From Robertkochia aurantiaca (GTDB lineage: Bacteria > Bacteroidota > Bacteroidia > Flavobacteriales > Flavobacteriaceae): DNA of 64,000 bases. Made by a program: the position numbers and the translations under genes. The number at the start of each line of letters is the position of its first letter. The stretch's first letter is position 1. A model generated the notes under the pieces. That model was not told where the DNA came from, did not search any database, and saw only the letters and a list, made by a program, of their open reading frames with translations. Location: positions 592,450-656,449 of the forward strand of contig NZ_JAINZS010000004.1 of assembly GCF_020166495.1 (NCBI RefSeq), read 5' to 3'. Below, in pieces: positions 46,079-55,452 of this stretch.

Positions 46079-47116
46079 ATGAAAGTAAAAATACTGATCT
46101 GGATACTCGCTATGCTCCTGTTCAATCCCATGGATTCGTATCTCGCAGCACAGGTAGTCACTGAAAAGAATTACAAACTGGAGGAAAATGTGACCTGGGG
46201 TGAACCGGAAGAAACGCCGCTTTCCCTTGATATCTATACCCCTGATCAGGCCGGGGATCAATTATTACCGGTGCTGATTATCTACCACGGTGGCGGATGG
46301 CTTATAAACGACAAATCGATCATGAACGACATGGCATCTTATATCGCCAATACCGGAAAATACGTGGTATGTAACGTCGACTATCGCCTGCTTACGGCTA
46401 ATGACAATACGGTGACATTGAACGAAATTGTAGAAGATGCTATGGGCGCCTTGCTTTGGGTCAAGGAAAACATTGTAAAGTATAGTGGCGATCCTGAGAA
46501 AATAGCGGTTACCGGAGACAGCGCGGGTGGACAACTCGCTTCCCTGGTGGTAAATGGCTCCTATCACCTGGGTCTGGAAAGGTTTAATAACAATTCAACC
46601 GAATACTACCCCTCATACCTTCCTGCCGGAAAAAATATTGAAAATCTGCAAGCACGCGACCTGAAAGTACAGGCAGTATTGCTCAGTTATCCGGCTGTGG
46701 ATCTCTATGCCGCTGCACTGAATGGATTCGAAAGCCCTGAAAACCCCTTTTGGGCCATGGGTAACGGAGAAGCAAGAGGTATGTTCGGCCCGGGTATCGA
46801 CGCCATGTCACATCCGCATTTCTACAAAATGGTCTCTCCAATCTATACGGTTCCCGATTCGTATACACATAAATTACCCCCGCACTTTGTTCAGGTCGGC
46901 ACCCAGGACAATGTCACCCCTCCATTTATGGTTCAGCGATACGTCGATTCACTTGAGATAAACGGTCAGGACGTGATCTACTGGATGCATAAGGATCGCG
47001 GGCATGCTTATCTTGATTCCGGCTCTAATGAAGTACTCAATGTAAATTTTCGGGATGATGCCATCCCCGCCATTGAAAGAATGCTGGATTTCATGGACAG
47101 TGTTTTCTACAACTAA
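46079..47116 (+). CDS. exported alpha/beta hydrolase (esterase/lipase-like)
   Basis: A 345-aa protein with a signal peptide (to about AAQ, residue 24) and an esterase/HSL-type alpha/beta hydrolase domain. The oxyanion motif is IIYHGGGWLIN, the nucleophile elbow VTGDSAGGQLASL, and the C-terminal acid/His lies in VGTQDNVTPPFMVQ and DRGHAYLD. It lies 57 bp downstream of the GH3 gene, so the two may remove acyl groups and sugars from the same glycan. That is inference. Confidence 0.85.
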   Translation: MKVKILIWILAMLLFNPMDSYLAAQVVTEKNYKLEENVTWGEPEETPLSLDIYTPDQAGDQLLPVLIIYHGGGWLINDKSIMNDMASYIANTGKYVVCNVDYRLLTANDNTVTLNEIVEDAMGALLWVKENIVKYSGDPEKIAVTGDSAGGQLASLVVNGSYHLGLERFNNNSTEYYPSYLPAGKNIENLQARDLKVQAVLLSYPAVDLYAAALNGFESPENPFWAMGNGEARGMFGPGIDAMSHPHFYKMVSPIYTVPDSYTHKLPPHFVQVGTQDNVTPPFMVQRYVDSLEINGQDVIYWMHKDRGHAYLDSGSNEVLNVNFRDDAIPAIERMLDFMDSVFYN

Positions 47117-47162
47117 ACAGTAAGGGATTGCTGATTTTTTTTATTAATCCTCGTTTTGCTGG

Positions 47163-47170
47163 TATCTTTG
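47163..47170 (+). promoter_or_regulatory. thioesterase gene promoter -7 box
   Basis: TATCTTTG, exact TAnnTTTG match, 19 nt before the ATG. Confidence 0.5.
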
Positions 47171-47189
47171 CCGGAAATCAAAAGACAAC

Positions 47190-47699
47190 ATGAAGGCTAA
47201 GACACCCGCTGAATCACGTACCGTAATGACCGATCTGGTTTTACCCAGTGAAACCAACCCACTCAACAACCTGTTCGGAGGCGAATTGCTGGCCCGGATG
47301 GATCGGGCTGCCAGTATCTCGGCCAGAAGACATTCCAGGCGCGTAGCTGTTACTGCCTCTGTAAACCACGTGGCTTTTAACAGGGCGATCCCGCTGGGAA
47401 GTGTAGTAACCGTGGAAGCACATGTCTCCAGGGCTTTTAACACCTCCATGGAAATCTACATAGATGTATGGATCGAGGATCGTGAAAGCGGACAGCGCTC
47501 AAAAGCCAATGAAGCCATTTACACCTTTGTGGCTGTCGATGATATAGGAAGACCGGTCGAGATAGCTCCAATCAAACCCGAAACCGATCTTGAAAAAGAA
47601 AGGTATGCTGCAGCGCTTAGAAGAAAACAGCTGAGCCTGGTATTAGCAGGGAAGATGCAACCGAAAGATGCTACTGAACTGAAAGCATTGTTCGAGTGA
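47190..47699 (+). CDS. acyl-CoA thioesterase, hotdog fold
   Basis: A 169-aa cytoplasmic thioesterase of the YciA/ACOT hotdog type. The N-terminal block TDLVLPSETNPLNNLFGGELLARMD contains the family's Asn/Gly-rich catalytic region. HSRRVAVTASVNHVAF and PLGSVVTVEAHVSRAFNTSMEI follow. It hydrolyses acyl-CoA, with unknown chain preference. Convergent with the EnvC-like gene. Confidence 0.9.
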   Translation: MKAKTPAESRTVMTDLVLPSETNPLNNLFGGELLARMDRAASISARRHSRRVAVTASVNHVAFNRAIPLGSVVTVEAHVSRAFNTSMEIYIDVWIEDRESGQRSKANEAIYTFVAVDDIGRPVEIAPIKPETDLEKERYAAALRRKQLSLVLAGKMQPKDATELKALFE

Positions 47700-47730
47700 T
47701 CATATATTGGCAATTCAAAACCAGGAAAGC

Positions 47731-48957
47731 CTACATTCTGTAGATCCAGTTGGCAGGATTATCGATCTTATTGTTTTCATAGATCATGAACTTCAACAAG
47801 GTTTCGTTGGTTGTGGTACTGGTGAAGACCTGACCAATCTCCTGTTTTGTAGCCACATTATCCCCTTCCTTCACATAGACTTTTCCCAGGTTGTTGTAAA
47901 CCGAAATATAGTTACCGTGCTGTATGAGTACGGCCTTATTCCCACCTTTTATCGCCTGTACAGCCAGAACCTTGCCATCGAAAATAGAACGGGCACTGGC
48001 TCCTGCCTCGGTGGCGATACGCACTCCGTTGCTGCGTATGGTTACCGAACGCACAACCGGATGGGGTTGAGTACCAAAACGCATTTTCAGCACTCCTTTT
48101 TCGACCGGCCATGGAAGTTTGCCCTTGTTAGCCCTGAAGTCTTTATCTACAAGCCGCGCCTCTTCCGTCAGGCTGAAGTTACTTGATTTGGCTTCATTAC
48201 CCTCCCGCTTATTGGAGCGGGCAATCGCTTCACGAACCAGCTTTTCAATCTGCCGGTCAATGGCATCGGCTTCGCGCTGCTTCTTCTTTATCTGGGCCGC
48301 GTATACATCTTCCTGCTTCCTGATACTGTTGATCAGTTCCTTTTGCATACCGAGTTCCCTTTCCAGGGTTCTTTGTATCTCACGGTTTTCAGCTATAAGA
48401 GTTTCCTTTTCCTGGCGTTGGGCGATCAGATTCTTGTTAAGGCGTTGCAACTCTTCAGTGATCTCTTTTATTTGCTCCCCCTGTTCTTTACGGTATGCAG
48501 CATATTGCTGCATGTATTTAAGTCGTTTATATGCCTGAAAGAAATCTTCAGAAGAAAGTATGAACATCAACCTGCTTTGCTGGGACTTACTGCGATACGA
48601 CTTATTGATCATCGCTGCGTAATCGTCTTTCAGCTCCTGCAGCTCTTCTCTCAGATCTGAAATTCGATTCTGATTGGTATTGATCTCCCTGGTGATAAGA
48701 TTCGCCTGCTGGTTGGTCACCTTGATCAGCTCTCTGCGAACCCTGACCTTCTGATCGAGGTCTTCCAGCTCTTCCAGTATATTAGAACGCTTCTTCTGTT
48801 GTTGAGATAGCAGTTTATTGATCTGCCTGATCTCCTGTTCCAGCCTGTTCTTTTTTGCCTCCAGTTCCTGTTTTTCATCAGACTGTCCATAAGTGAGGGT
48901 CAGGTTGCAGCAGCAGAAAAATAATACGATAATGTTTAGGGCACGGGTCGTGAACAT
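47731..48957 (-). CDS. EnvC-like murein hydrolase activator (coiled coil plus degenerate M23/LytM domain)
   Basis: A 408-aa periplasmic protein with a signal peptide (to about TYGQ), a long coiled coil (about 25-265) and a C-terminal LytM/M23 domain (about 290-408). The metal ligands of active M23 peptidases seem to be lost: the usual final HxH region reads LIQHGNYISVYNNL, and no HxxxD is seen near GVRIATEAG. That fits an EnvC-type activator of amidases rather than an enzyme. A TTG at 48966 opens a longer frame; ATG 48957, one base after the DUF4292 stop, is preferred. Confidence 0.88.
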   Translation of the reverse strand: MFTTRALNIIVLFFCCCNLTLTYGQSDEKQELEAKKNRLEQEIRQINKLLSQQQKKRSNILEELEDLDQKVRVRRELIKVTNQQANLITREINTNQNRISDLREELQELKDDYAAMINKSYRSKSQQSRLMFILSSEDFFQAYKRLKYMQQYAAYRKEQGEQIKEITEELQRLNKNLIAQRQEKETLIAENREIQRTLERELGMQKELINSIRKQEDVYAAQIKKKQREADAIDRQIEKLVREAIARSNKREGNEAKSSNFSLTEEARLVDKDFRANKGKLPWPVEKGVLKMRFGTQPHPVVRSVTIRSNGVRIATEAGASARSIFDGKVLAVQAIKGGNKAVLIQHGNYISVYNNLGKVYVKEGDNVATKQEIGQVFTSTTTNETLLKFMIYENNKIDNPANWIYRM

Positions 48958-48958
48958 A

Positions 48959-49726
48959 TTACTCAAATTCTACCGGTTTAAAACCATCGGGTATGGAATA
49001 AGGAAAACTTACCCGCTGGTTGAATTCGATATTTCTGTATTCTATATTGATCCTGGTTTGTTCGCCCTGGTCTGTCGCCGTGAGGAGGATCGTATTAGGA
49101 ATAACCCGGCCTTCAACCTCCTGGTAGTCCCGGTAGCTAATATTTAATAATCTCCTTTTCTCAGGTTGTGCGAGCTGTTGTAACGACATCTTAAAGTTGT
49201 TAGGCTCAAGCAGTAATAATATTTTAAACAGTTCAGCTTGCTTTTCCGGCTTCAACTGATATTGATTCTCGTATACCGAAGCATAAAAGTCACGGTCATT
49301 CAGGTCGAATATCGATTGACCCAACAACAGGTTCTGTACCATGTCAAAGTCAAGATCTGCCCCGAGCATATCATTGAGAAACCTGAAATCGCCATCAAAA
49401 TAGGTGTTATCCAGCTTATTGTAAAAAGTTACCCTGTCAGGAGTGATCATTACTTTCACCAACGATAATGTAGCACTGAGCCATATGACTTCGTCTTTTT
49501 TCATCCGAAGGCTGACCGTTGTTCCCTGTTCGTCATCACTGTTGCTGTAATCAACTTTGATACGGCCGGTAAGGGTTTCAAATTTGGTGGCGTTTCTGTA
49601 GTGATTTTTGATAATGGCTCGGGCCGACAAATCACTTTTCACCTCTCCTTCGGCCAGAACCCTTTTGGTTCCGCAGGAAACTAAGGTGAGCAATAGTATT
49701 GCCGGTATGATGAAAATGTTCTTCAT
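48959..49726 (-). CDS. DUF4292 family lipoprotein
   Basis: A 255-aa lipoprotein (lipobox ending at C18, LTLVSC) with a beta-rich, LolA/LolB-like body (FETLTGRIKVDYSNSDDEQ, VSLRMKKDEVIWLSATLSL). The DUF4292 family is found in Bacteroidota and probably handles outer-membrane lipid or lipoprotein, by analogy only. The frame is open to 49798 and would then overlap the TPR gene; ATG 49726 begins the lipoprotein signal. It lies between a TPR gene and the envC-like gene. Confidence 0.86.
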   Translation of the reverse strand: MKNIFIIPAILLLTLVSCGTKRVLAEGEVKSDLSARAIIKNHYRNATKFETLTGRIKVDYSNSDDEQGTTVSLRMKKDEVIWLSATLSLVKVMITPDRVTFYNKLDNTYFDGDFRFLNDMLGADLDFDMVQNLLLGQSIFDLNDRDFYASVYENQYQLKPEKQAELFKILLLLEPNNFKMSLQQLAQPEKRRLLNISYRDYQEVEGRVIPNTILLTATDQGEQTRINIEYRNIEFNQRVSFPYSIPDGFKPVEFE

Positions 49727-49745
49727 GTGTAGGTTTTTCCGGTAT

Positions 49746-50684
49746 TCAGGATCTGTTTTGCTCCAATTTTTTCGTGTATTCCCTGATCTTCTCTTCATTG
49801 CCTTCTGCCTGATACGCTTCTATCAATGCTTTATAAAAGCGATTCTCCAAAGCCCGGTCATCGATGATAAAGTCAAGACCTGTGGTCAGGTAACCTATCG
49901 CTTCAGAGGAATCTCCCGTTTTAAAAACCGCAACCCCCCTGTACAGATAAAACTCCGGTTGAGCCGGAAAATTGTCCAGGGCCTCAGCACTAAGCTCAGA
50001 GAGTGACACAAAATTACCCGCACCGAGTAAGGCTTCCAGCTCCTTCCTGTATGAATCGGGACCATCCTCATCGTCGTCCGCAACGGCTTCAGGGGCTGTT
50101 GTATTGTCTATATTTCTTGTTCGACGAGACAACTGTATACGCTCCTCCAGTTCATAGAGTTCAGATGAAACAAGGCCTTGCTCCTTCATTCGCGTTAAGA
50201 TCTCCTGTGCTTTATCGAATTCTGCCATTTCGGTATATACCGCAGCAACTTCCAGTTCATAGGCAGGAGATTGTGATGCCAGCTGTTGCGCAGTGGTCAG
50301 AGCCCGGTCAAATTCCCTCAGCATGATAGCGCTTTCGATCACCCCTCTCGCATACCATGGATTGGAAGGTTCTCCCTCCCAGGCCTGTTCAAAATAACCT
50401 ATTGCCTTGCGAAAATCCTTTTGAAGGAGGTAATTTCTTCCCAGTTCATAATCTACAGCCGGGTTATCAGGATCCAGTGTTTTGCATTCCATAAGATGTG
50501 CGATAGCCCGGTCATAATTCTCTATCCCCTTGGCTTTAAGGGCTTCAAAAAAGTTTTCCTGAAACCGGTCAGTGTATTCATCGGTAAACAACGATGCATC
50601 TGAGGGTTTTTCCTGGGCAGAAAGCATGAAGGCCGCTGATAAGCAGAGCAGTACAATTGCTGATTTAATGCCCGAAAACCTCAT
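49746..50684 (-). CDS. exported tetratricopeptide repeat protein
   Basis: A 312-aa protein with a signal peptide (FSGIKSAIVLLCLSAAFMLSAQ) and about six TPR units between residues 45 and 310 (for example NYDRAIAHLMECKTLDPDNPAV, DFRKAIGYFEQAWEGEPSNPW). An acidic stretch (AVADDDEDGPD) splits the two TPR groups. A GTG at 50702 would lengthen it by six residues; ATG 50684 is preferred. Probably a periplasmic scaffold co-transcribed with the nucleotidyltransferase and DUF4292 genes. Confidence 0.85.
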   Translation of the reverse strand: MRFSGIKSAIVLLCLSAAFMLSAQEKPSDASLFTDEYTDRFQENFFEALKAKGIENYDRAIAHLMECKTLDPDNPAVDYELGRNYLLQKDFRKAIGYFEQAWEGEPSNPWYARGVIESAIMLREFDRALTTAQQLASQSPAYELEVAAVYTEMAEFDKAQEILTRMKEQGLVSSELYELEERIQLSRRTRNIDNTTAPEAVADDDEDGPDSYRKELEALLGAGNFVSLSELSAEALDNFPAQPEFYLYRGVAVFKTGDSSEAIGYLTTGLDFIIDDRALENRFYKALIEAYQAEGNEEKIREYTKKLEQNRS

Positions 50685-50731
50685 GACTTTATCCTTATTC
50701 ACATCTTCTGCCTCTTACCGATCTGTGCTTA

Positions 50732-51742
50732 TCAGGTCAGGGCTGAATAATCTCCTATGCTCACATCGGTAAATTCCCCATCGAACCGGGCATGATTTCC
50801 GATCATTGCATTATCTAAATTAGCGTTTTTTATGGTCGTAAAGGTTTGAATTAAACTGTTTTTAACAACGGAATTGTCAACAACCGTTCCCTCTCCCAGT
50901 GAAACGTTAGGACCAATCACCGAGTTTTTCAAAACCACGTTCTCTCCGATATAGCAAGGCGGAATGATCTCTGAATTCTCCTTCATCACCGATTGAGCTA
51001 CCAGCTGTTCACTTCCACCGGTTAAAAACCCGAGCATTTTGCTGTTTGTCTCTACGGTCACATCTTTATTTCCGCAATCCATCCACTCGTCAACCTTGCC
51101 GGGTACAAACTTTTTTCCCTTTTTCATCATGGCTTTGATACCATCATTGATCTGGTATTCACCCCCATGTATAATATTCTCATCAAGTACGGTTTGCAAC
51201 TCATTCTTCAGCTCTTCGGCCTTTTTAAAGTAATATATCCCGATTACCGCCAGATCTGACACAAAAGACTCAGGCTTTTCCACAAGGCCGGTGATCTCCT
51301 GATCATCATTGAGTTGCACCACCCCATAAGCCTGTGGGTTCTCCACTTGTTTCACCCAGATAACACTGTCTGCCGTCTGATCCAGATCAAAATCGGCTTT
51401 AAAGAGGGTGTCGGCATAGGCGATCACGCAGGGTCCGCTGAGGGAATCTTTGGCACACATAATCGCGTGGCCTGTGCCCAGAGGTTTATCCTGATAATAG
51501 ATCGTACCTTTGGCTCCCTGAACCTCGGCAATTGATTTCAGTTTTGCTTCAATTTCAGCCCCGAAATCATCTTTTATAATAAATGCTATCTCTTCTATCT
51601 CTTCATTCAGTACGCTGGCAATCTCTTCGATAAGCCGTTGCACAATGGGTTTACCCGCTATGGGAATCAAAGGTTTCGGAACTGTCAGGGTGTGTGGTCT
51701 CAACCGGCTACCACGGCCGGCCATAGGTACAATGATCTTCAT
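50732..51742 (-). CDS. sugar phosphate nucleotidyltransferase
   Basis: A 336-aa enzyme that makes an NDP-sugar for surface glycans. The N-terminal Rossmann-like domain has MKIIVPMAGRGSRLRPHT and PKPLIPIAGKPI, then the metal-site Asp in VIAYADTLF and GLVEKPESF. The C-terminal part (about 255-336) is a left-handed beta-helix of hexapeptide repeats (ENVVLKNSVIGPNVSLGEGT). Sugar and nucleotide (glucose-1-P or mannose-1-P) cannot be decided. It lies 30 bp downstream of dut. Confidence 0.9.
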   Translation of the reverse strand: MKIIVPMAGRGSRLRPHTLTVPKPLIPIAGKPIVQRLIEEIASVLNEEIEEIAFIIKDDFGAEIEAKLKSIAEVQGAKGTIYYQDKPLGTGHAIMCAKDSLSGPCVIAYADTLFKADFDLDQTADSVIWVKQVENPQAYGVVQLNDDQEITGLVEKPESFVSDLAVIGIYYFKKAEELKNELQTVLDENIIHGGEYQINDGIKAMMKKGKKFVPGKVDEWMDCGNKDVTVETNSKMLGFLTGGSEQLVAQSVMKENSEIIPPCYIGENVVLKNSVIGPNVSLGEGTVVDNSVVKNSLIQTFTTIKNANLDNAMIGNHARFDGEFTDVSIGDYSALT

Positions 51743-51772
51743 AAACTATGGATTATATTGTTCTTTATTACA

Positions 51773-52207
51773 TTAATTGGTTCCCGTACTGCCGAAGCCG
51801 CCAGCTCCGCGTGTGGTGTCTGAAAGTGCATTCACCTCTTCCCAGGAGATGTGCTCATGACGGGCAATAACCAGCTGAGCGACCCGTTCACCATTTTCTA
51901 TGGTAAAGGTTTCGTTTGAAAGATTAACCAGTATCACCCCGATCTCGCCCCTGTAATCGGCATCGATAGTACCGGGCGCATTTAAAACCGTGATCCCTTT
52001 TTTGGCTGCCAGTCCGCTGCGCGGTCTTACCTGGGCTTCAAATCCCACCGGTAATTCGATAAATAAACCGGTTTTGACTATGGTTCTTTCCAAAGGCTTT
52101 AAGGTTACCGGCTCGCTGATAGATGCTCTGAGATCCATTCCGGCACTGGCCTCTGTGGCATAAGATGGCAGATCGTGTGCTGACCTGTTGATGATCTTTA
52201 CTTTCAT
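51773..52207 (-). CDS. dut: dUTP diphosphatase
   Basis: Trimeric dUTPase that keeps uracil out of DNA and supplies dUMP. A 144-aa protein with all five motifs: [42 protein letters not shown] and the C-terminal P-loop-like [10 protein letters not shown]. It sits 16 bp downstream of a flippase gene. Confidence 0.96.
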   Translation of the reverse strand: MKVKIINRSAHDLPSYATEASAGMDLRASISEPVTLKPLERTIVKTGLFIELPVGFEAQVRPRSGLAAKKGITVLNAPGTIDADYRGEIGVILVNLSNETFTIENGERVAQLVIARHEHISWEEVNALSDTTRGAGGFGSTGTN

Positions 52208-52223
52208 ATTTTCAATAAAACGG

Positions 52224-53681
52224 TTATTTCTTCGGCTTGATATACCTTTTCAGGTCTTTTCGCTCCTTTTGGTATATTATGGCCAAAAATAAGAAAAGAA
52301 ATGCCGTTCCTATAACCATATTCCGGTCAAAAACATAAAAACTCAAACAACCGAAACCGCCGGCCAGGCTCATGTAGGTAAGTATCTTTTTAACATCGTA
52401 AGGAATTGGATATTTTTTCTGACCCATCAGGTACGATATAACCATCATACTTCCATATGCAGCCAGGGTGGCTATAGCAGAACCCTTATAACTTATATAT
52501 GGGATCAGAATGAAGTTGAGGGCAAGAGTTATCACAGCTCCGGTAAGGGAAATATAGGCACCATATATGGTTTTATCTGTGATCTTATACCAAACAGAAA
52601 GATTGTGATACACCCCGAGACAAAGGTTGGCCATCAGAATAAAAGGAACCACCCAGAGCGCTCTCCAGAAATTGCTGTCAGGAAGCAAAACAAGTTTGAT
52701 AAGGTCGGTATAGACCACTACACCCAGGAAGATCACACAGGCAAAAATCACAAAGTACTGAGTGATATCGGCATAGGTTTTGGGAGCATCCTTCTTATTG
52801 GCCTGACTGAAAAAGAAAGGCTCAACCCCAAGTTTGAAAGCCGTCACGAACAAGGTCATAAAAACTCCCAGTTTGTAAACTCCTCCATATACCCCTACCT
52901 CCTGGTCAGCAATCTCAGCAGGGAGCAGGTATCTCAGAATAAGCTTGTCGAATCCCTCGTTGATGGCAAAGGCGATACCGGCCAACAGCACAGGATACGC
53001 ATAAGTGATCATTTTACGCCATAGGTACGAATCAAATGAAAAACCTATTCTGTGGTACAAAGGCAGTATCCATAACAAGGTTGTAAAACTCGCGATAATA
53101 TTGGCGATAAAGATATAATGAACCTGATTATCAAAATGTAACCAACCCCAGGTTTCGTTATCAGGTTCCAGGATCACCGGCAGCAGGAGGAAAAAGAACA
53201 GGTTGAAAACCAGGTTGACAACAACACTGAAAATCTTGACAAACGAATAACGAATCGGGCGCTCTTCTTTTCTGAACCATGCAAACGGAATCACCGCCAA
53301 AGCGTCGAGGAAAAGAATAACCGCACCGTACATCACGAATGGCACCTGATAATCAAACCAGTCGGCCAGGTGGTTTCTCAGCATCAATGCAACGATCAAA
53401 AACACGATCGAAGTAACAGTTATGGATGTTAGAGCGGTAGATTGAACAAGCGCCTTTCTCTCACTTTTATTTATAAAACGGAAAAATGCCGTTTCCATTC
53501 CGTAGGAGAGCATTACATTTCCTAAAATGAGCAATACCATGAGGCTGGTATAGATACCATAATCGGCCTCTGGTAATTTATAAATGTAAAGGGGAGTCAG
53601 CAGAATTCCCAAAACCCTGGGCAGCACAGTGGCCAGGCCATAAATGAAGGTCTGCTTGAATAATCTTTTAAGGGCACTCAA
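52224..53681 (-). CDS. polysaccharide biosynthesis flippase (Wzx/MOP superfamily)
   Basis: Inner-membrane protein with about 14 helices (485 aa) that likely flips lipid-linked oligosaccharides for O-antigen or exopolysaccharide. The N-terminal [29 protein letters not shown] and the overall pattern are typical of this family. The start is TTG; no ATG is in frame near it, and the next Met lies inside a helix. A near-consensus box (TACTTTTA, 53701-53708) lies 19 nt upstream of the TTG. First gene of the flippase-dut-nucleotidyltransferase-TPR-DUF4292-envC run. Confidence 0.9.
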   Translation of the reverse strand: MSALKRLFKQTFIYGLATVLPRVLGILLTPLYIYKLPEADYGIYTSLMVLLILGNVMLSYGMETAFFRFINKSERKALVQSTALTSITVTSIVFLIVALMLRNHLADWFDYQVPFVMYGAVILFLDALAVIPFAWFRKEERPIRYSFVKIFSVVVNLVFNLFFFLLLPVILEPDNETWGWLHFDNQVHYIFIANIIASFTTLLWILPLYHRIGFSFDSYLWRKMITYAYPVLLAGIAFAINEGFDKLILRYLLPAEIADQEVGVYGGVYKLGVFMTLFVTAFKLGVEPFFFSQANKKDAPKTYADITQYFVIFACVIFLGVVVYTDLIKLVLLPDSNFWRALWVVPFILMANLCLGVYHNLSVWYKITDKTIYGAYISLTGAVITLALNFILIPYISYKGSAIATLAAYGSMMVISYLMGQKKYPIPYDVKKILTYMSLAGGFGCLSFYVFDRNMVIGTAFLFLFLAIIYQKERKDLKRYIKPKK

Positions 53682-53747
53682 TAGTTTAGGGTTTGAGAGC
53701 TAAAAGTATCGAATTTCCACAAGGCGTACAACCGGGGATTCAATTAA

Positions 53748-54242
53748 TTAAAAGGGCGGTTTCTGGTTATAATGTACCGGAGGCGAAGGCGTAAGATCAG
53801 TGAGGCGATAGTAATATCGCTCTCCGTTCATGCTGTAACTCACAGCCGCTTCTCCCTCGTCCAGGTCGAGATCAGATCTGGGTATCAGACGTGGCGGACG
53901 ATTTCCTCCTTCCTTACGCGGATCGGCATGCATAATCAGATCAGGCTTGGTTTCATCATATAACCTGCCGATATAGACGACATAGCTCCCTTTCTCCATA
54001 CGGTGCAGAGGCACCCTCTTACCCCGGTAGTGCAAACTGTCGAGCTCCACCCCGCCTTCATCCTTCATAGGGATCAGTACATTGGTACCTGACAAAGACC
54101 GATCTTCACCTGCAGTCCAGGGCTCCTGAGCAACCTCTCCGTGAGTGAAAGGCGGTTCGGTAACAAACACTTGTGAAGAGCCGCACTGAGCAAAGGTGAA
54201 TATGGTTATTCCTCCGAATATAAAATGCAGAATATGTTTCAT
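53748..54242 (-). CDS. hypothetical lipoprotein
   Basis: A 164-aa unrecognised protein with a lipoprotein-type leader ending at C20 (IFTFAQC). The Q at -1 of the lipobox is unusual, so lipidation is uncertain. The mature part is rich in charged residues, Pro and Gly (GNRPPRLIPRSDLDLDEGE) and ends in PPVHYNQKPPF. A near-consensus box (TATCTTTA, 54263-54270) precedes the ATG at 54242. Confidence 0.65.
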   Translation of the reverse strand: MKHILHFIFGGITIFTFAQCGSSQVFVTEPPFTHGEVAQEPWTAGEDRSLSGTNVLIPMKDEGGVELDSLHYRGKRVPLHRMEKGSYVVYIGRLYDETKPDLIMHADPRKEGGNRPPRLIPRSDLDLDEGEAAVSYSMNGERYYYRLTDLTPSPPVHYNQKPPF

Positions 54243-54296
54243 ATAGCTAGCGGTTACATCTATAAAGATACGTATTCAAAATTGATGCCAGATAGA

Positions 54297-54341
54297 GGGT
54301 TATGGGTTATGGGTTATGGGTTAAGGGTTAAGGGTTAAGGG
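54297..54341. repeat. heptamer tandem repeat, GGGTTAT/GGGTTAA
   Basis: Three units of GGGTTAT (54297-54317), then three of GGGTTAA (54318-54338) and a partial GGG. It lies in the spacer between the lipoprotein gene and the atpG terminator. Confidence 0.9.
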
Positions 54342-54436
54342 AAAAAATTAGGACAAATTACGATGCAAAATGCGGCATATGTTTCAGATTGCATCAGATA
54401 TCGAAGTCTTTGAGCTTAATTTCATGAGTAAATGAA

Positions 54437-54470
54437 ATAAAAAAAGCCCCATGCAGAGCATGAGGCTTTC
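54437..54470 (-). terminator. ATP synthase cluster terminator
   Basis: AAAGCC-c-CATGC / GCATG-a-GGCTTT hairpin with a 3-nt loop. Read on the minus strand it is followed by T7, 20 bp after the atpG stop. Confidence 0.85.
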
Positions 54471-54489
54471 CGTTTAAATATTATTATCG

Positions 54490-55350
54490 TTAACCGTTAA
54501 GTGCCTCGGCACCACCAACGATCTCCAGAATTTCATTAGTAATAGCAGCCTGTCTTGCCTTGTTATAAGTAAGGGTCAGATCTGCTTTCAGATCGGCGGC
54601 ATTATCAGTCGCCTTGTGCATGGCGGTCATACGCGCTCCGTGCTCTCCTGCATAAGAATCTCTGATAGCCTTAAACAGTTGCATCTTCAGAGATTTAGGA
54701 ATCAGGGTCTCTACGATCTCTGCTTTGCCAGGTTCAAAGATGTAGTCCATCTGAGCGGGCTTTTCAGAAGCCACCGGTTCAATAGGCAGGTAATCTTCTG
54801 TAAGCACGACCTGAGTCCCTGCATTTTTGAAGTGGTTGTAAAGAAGAACGATCTTGTCAACCTTACCTTCTGCATACAACTTCATAAGCTCTTCAGCGAT
54901 CTCAGCAGTATTTTCGAAGGTTAGTGCGTCGAAAATATCATTGTGATTAGAATGAACCTCGTATTTCTTTTTCAGAAGGTCATTTGCCTTTTTCCCGATG
55001 GTCACAAAGGAAACGGATTTGCCGGCAAAACGATCGCCAGCCAGTCTTTGAGCTTCCTTTACCACATTCGAATTAAAGGCACCACATAACCCACGGTTAG
55101 AGGTTACAGCAACGATAAGCACATTTTTAACCTCCCTTTTTTCTGCATACACACTTCCGGCATCTCCTTCGAGCGTAGCACTGAGGTTCTGCAGCAGTTC
55201 GGTCAACTTATCAGCATAGGGTCGCATTGCGGTGATTGCATCCTGAGCTTTTTTAAGCTTTGCAGCAGATACCATTTTCATGGCACTGGTGATCTGCATG
55301 GTAGATGACACCGAATTGATCCTGCTTCGTATCTCTTTTAAATTTGCCAT
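54490..55350 (-). CDS. atpG: ATP synthase F1 gamma subunit
   Basis: Central rotor stalk of F1. A 286-aa protein with the N-terminal helix NLKEIRSRINSVSSTMQITSAMKMVSAAKLKKAQ, the conserved VTSNRGLCGAFN, and C-terminal helix MHKATDNAADLKADLTLTYNKARQAAITNEI. It is last in the cluster; beta (atpD) and epsilon (atpC) do not follow, and a terminator does. Confidence 0.97.
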   Translation of the reverse strand: MANLKEIRSRINSVSSTMQITSAMKMVSAAKLKKAQDAITAMRPYADKLTELLQNLSATLEGDAGSVYAEKREVKNVLIVAVTSNRGLCGAFNSNVVKEAQRLAGDRFAGKSVSFVTIGKKANDLLKKKYEVHSNHNDIFDALTFENTAEIAEELMKLYAEGKVDKIVLLYNHFKNAGTQVVLTEDYLPIEPVASEKPAQMDYIFEPGKAEIVETLIPKSLKMQLFKAIRDSYAGEHGARMTAMHKATDNAADLKADLTLTYNKARQAAITNEILEIVGGAEALNG

Positions 55351-55452
55351 ATTCCTTGATTAAGAATTCAGATCAGAAACCCTTAGGTTCCCTTTCCAAA
55401 CCGGGATACCGGTTAACCGGGCAGGCCTGCGCCCACCCGGATTTCCGTATGA

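Noticed and set aside
54297..54341. Telomere or replication origin
   Set aside because: The array is far too short, lies between ordinary genes, and no dnaA gene or DnaA boxes were noticed.
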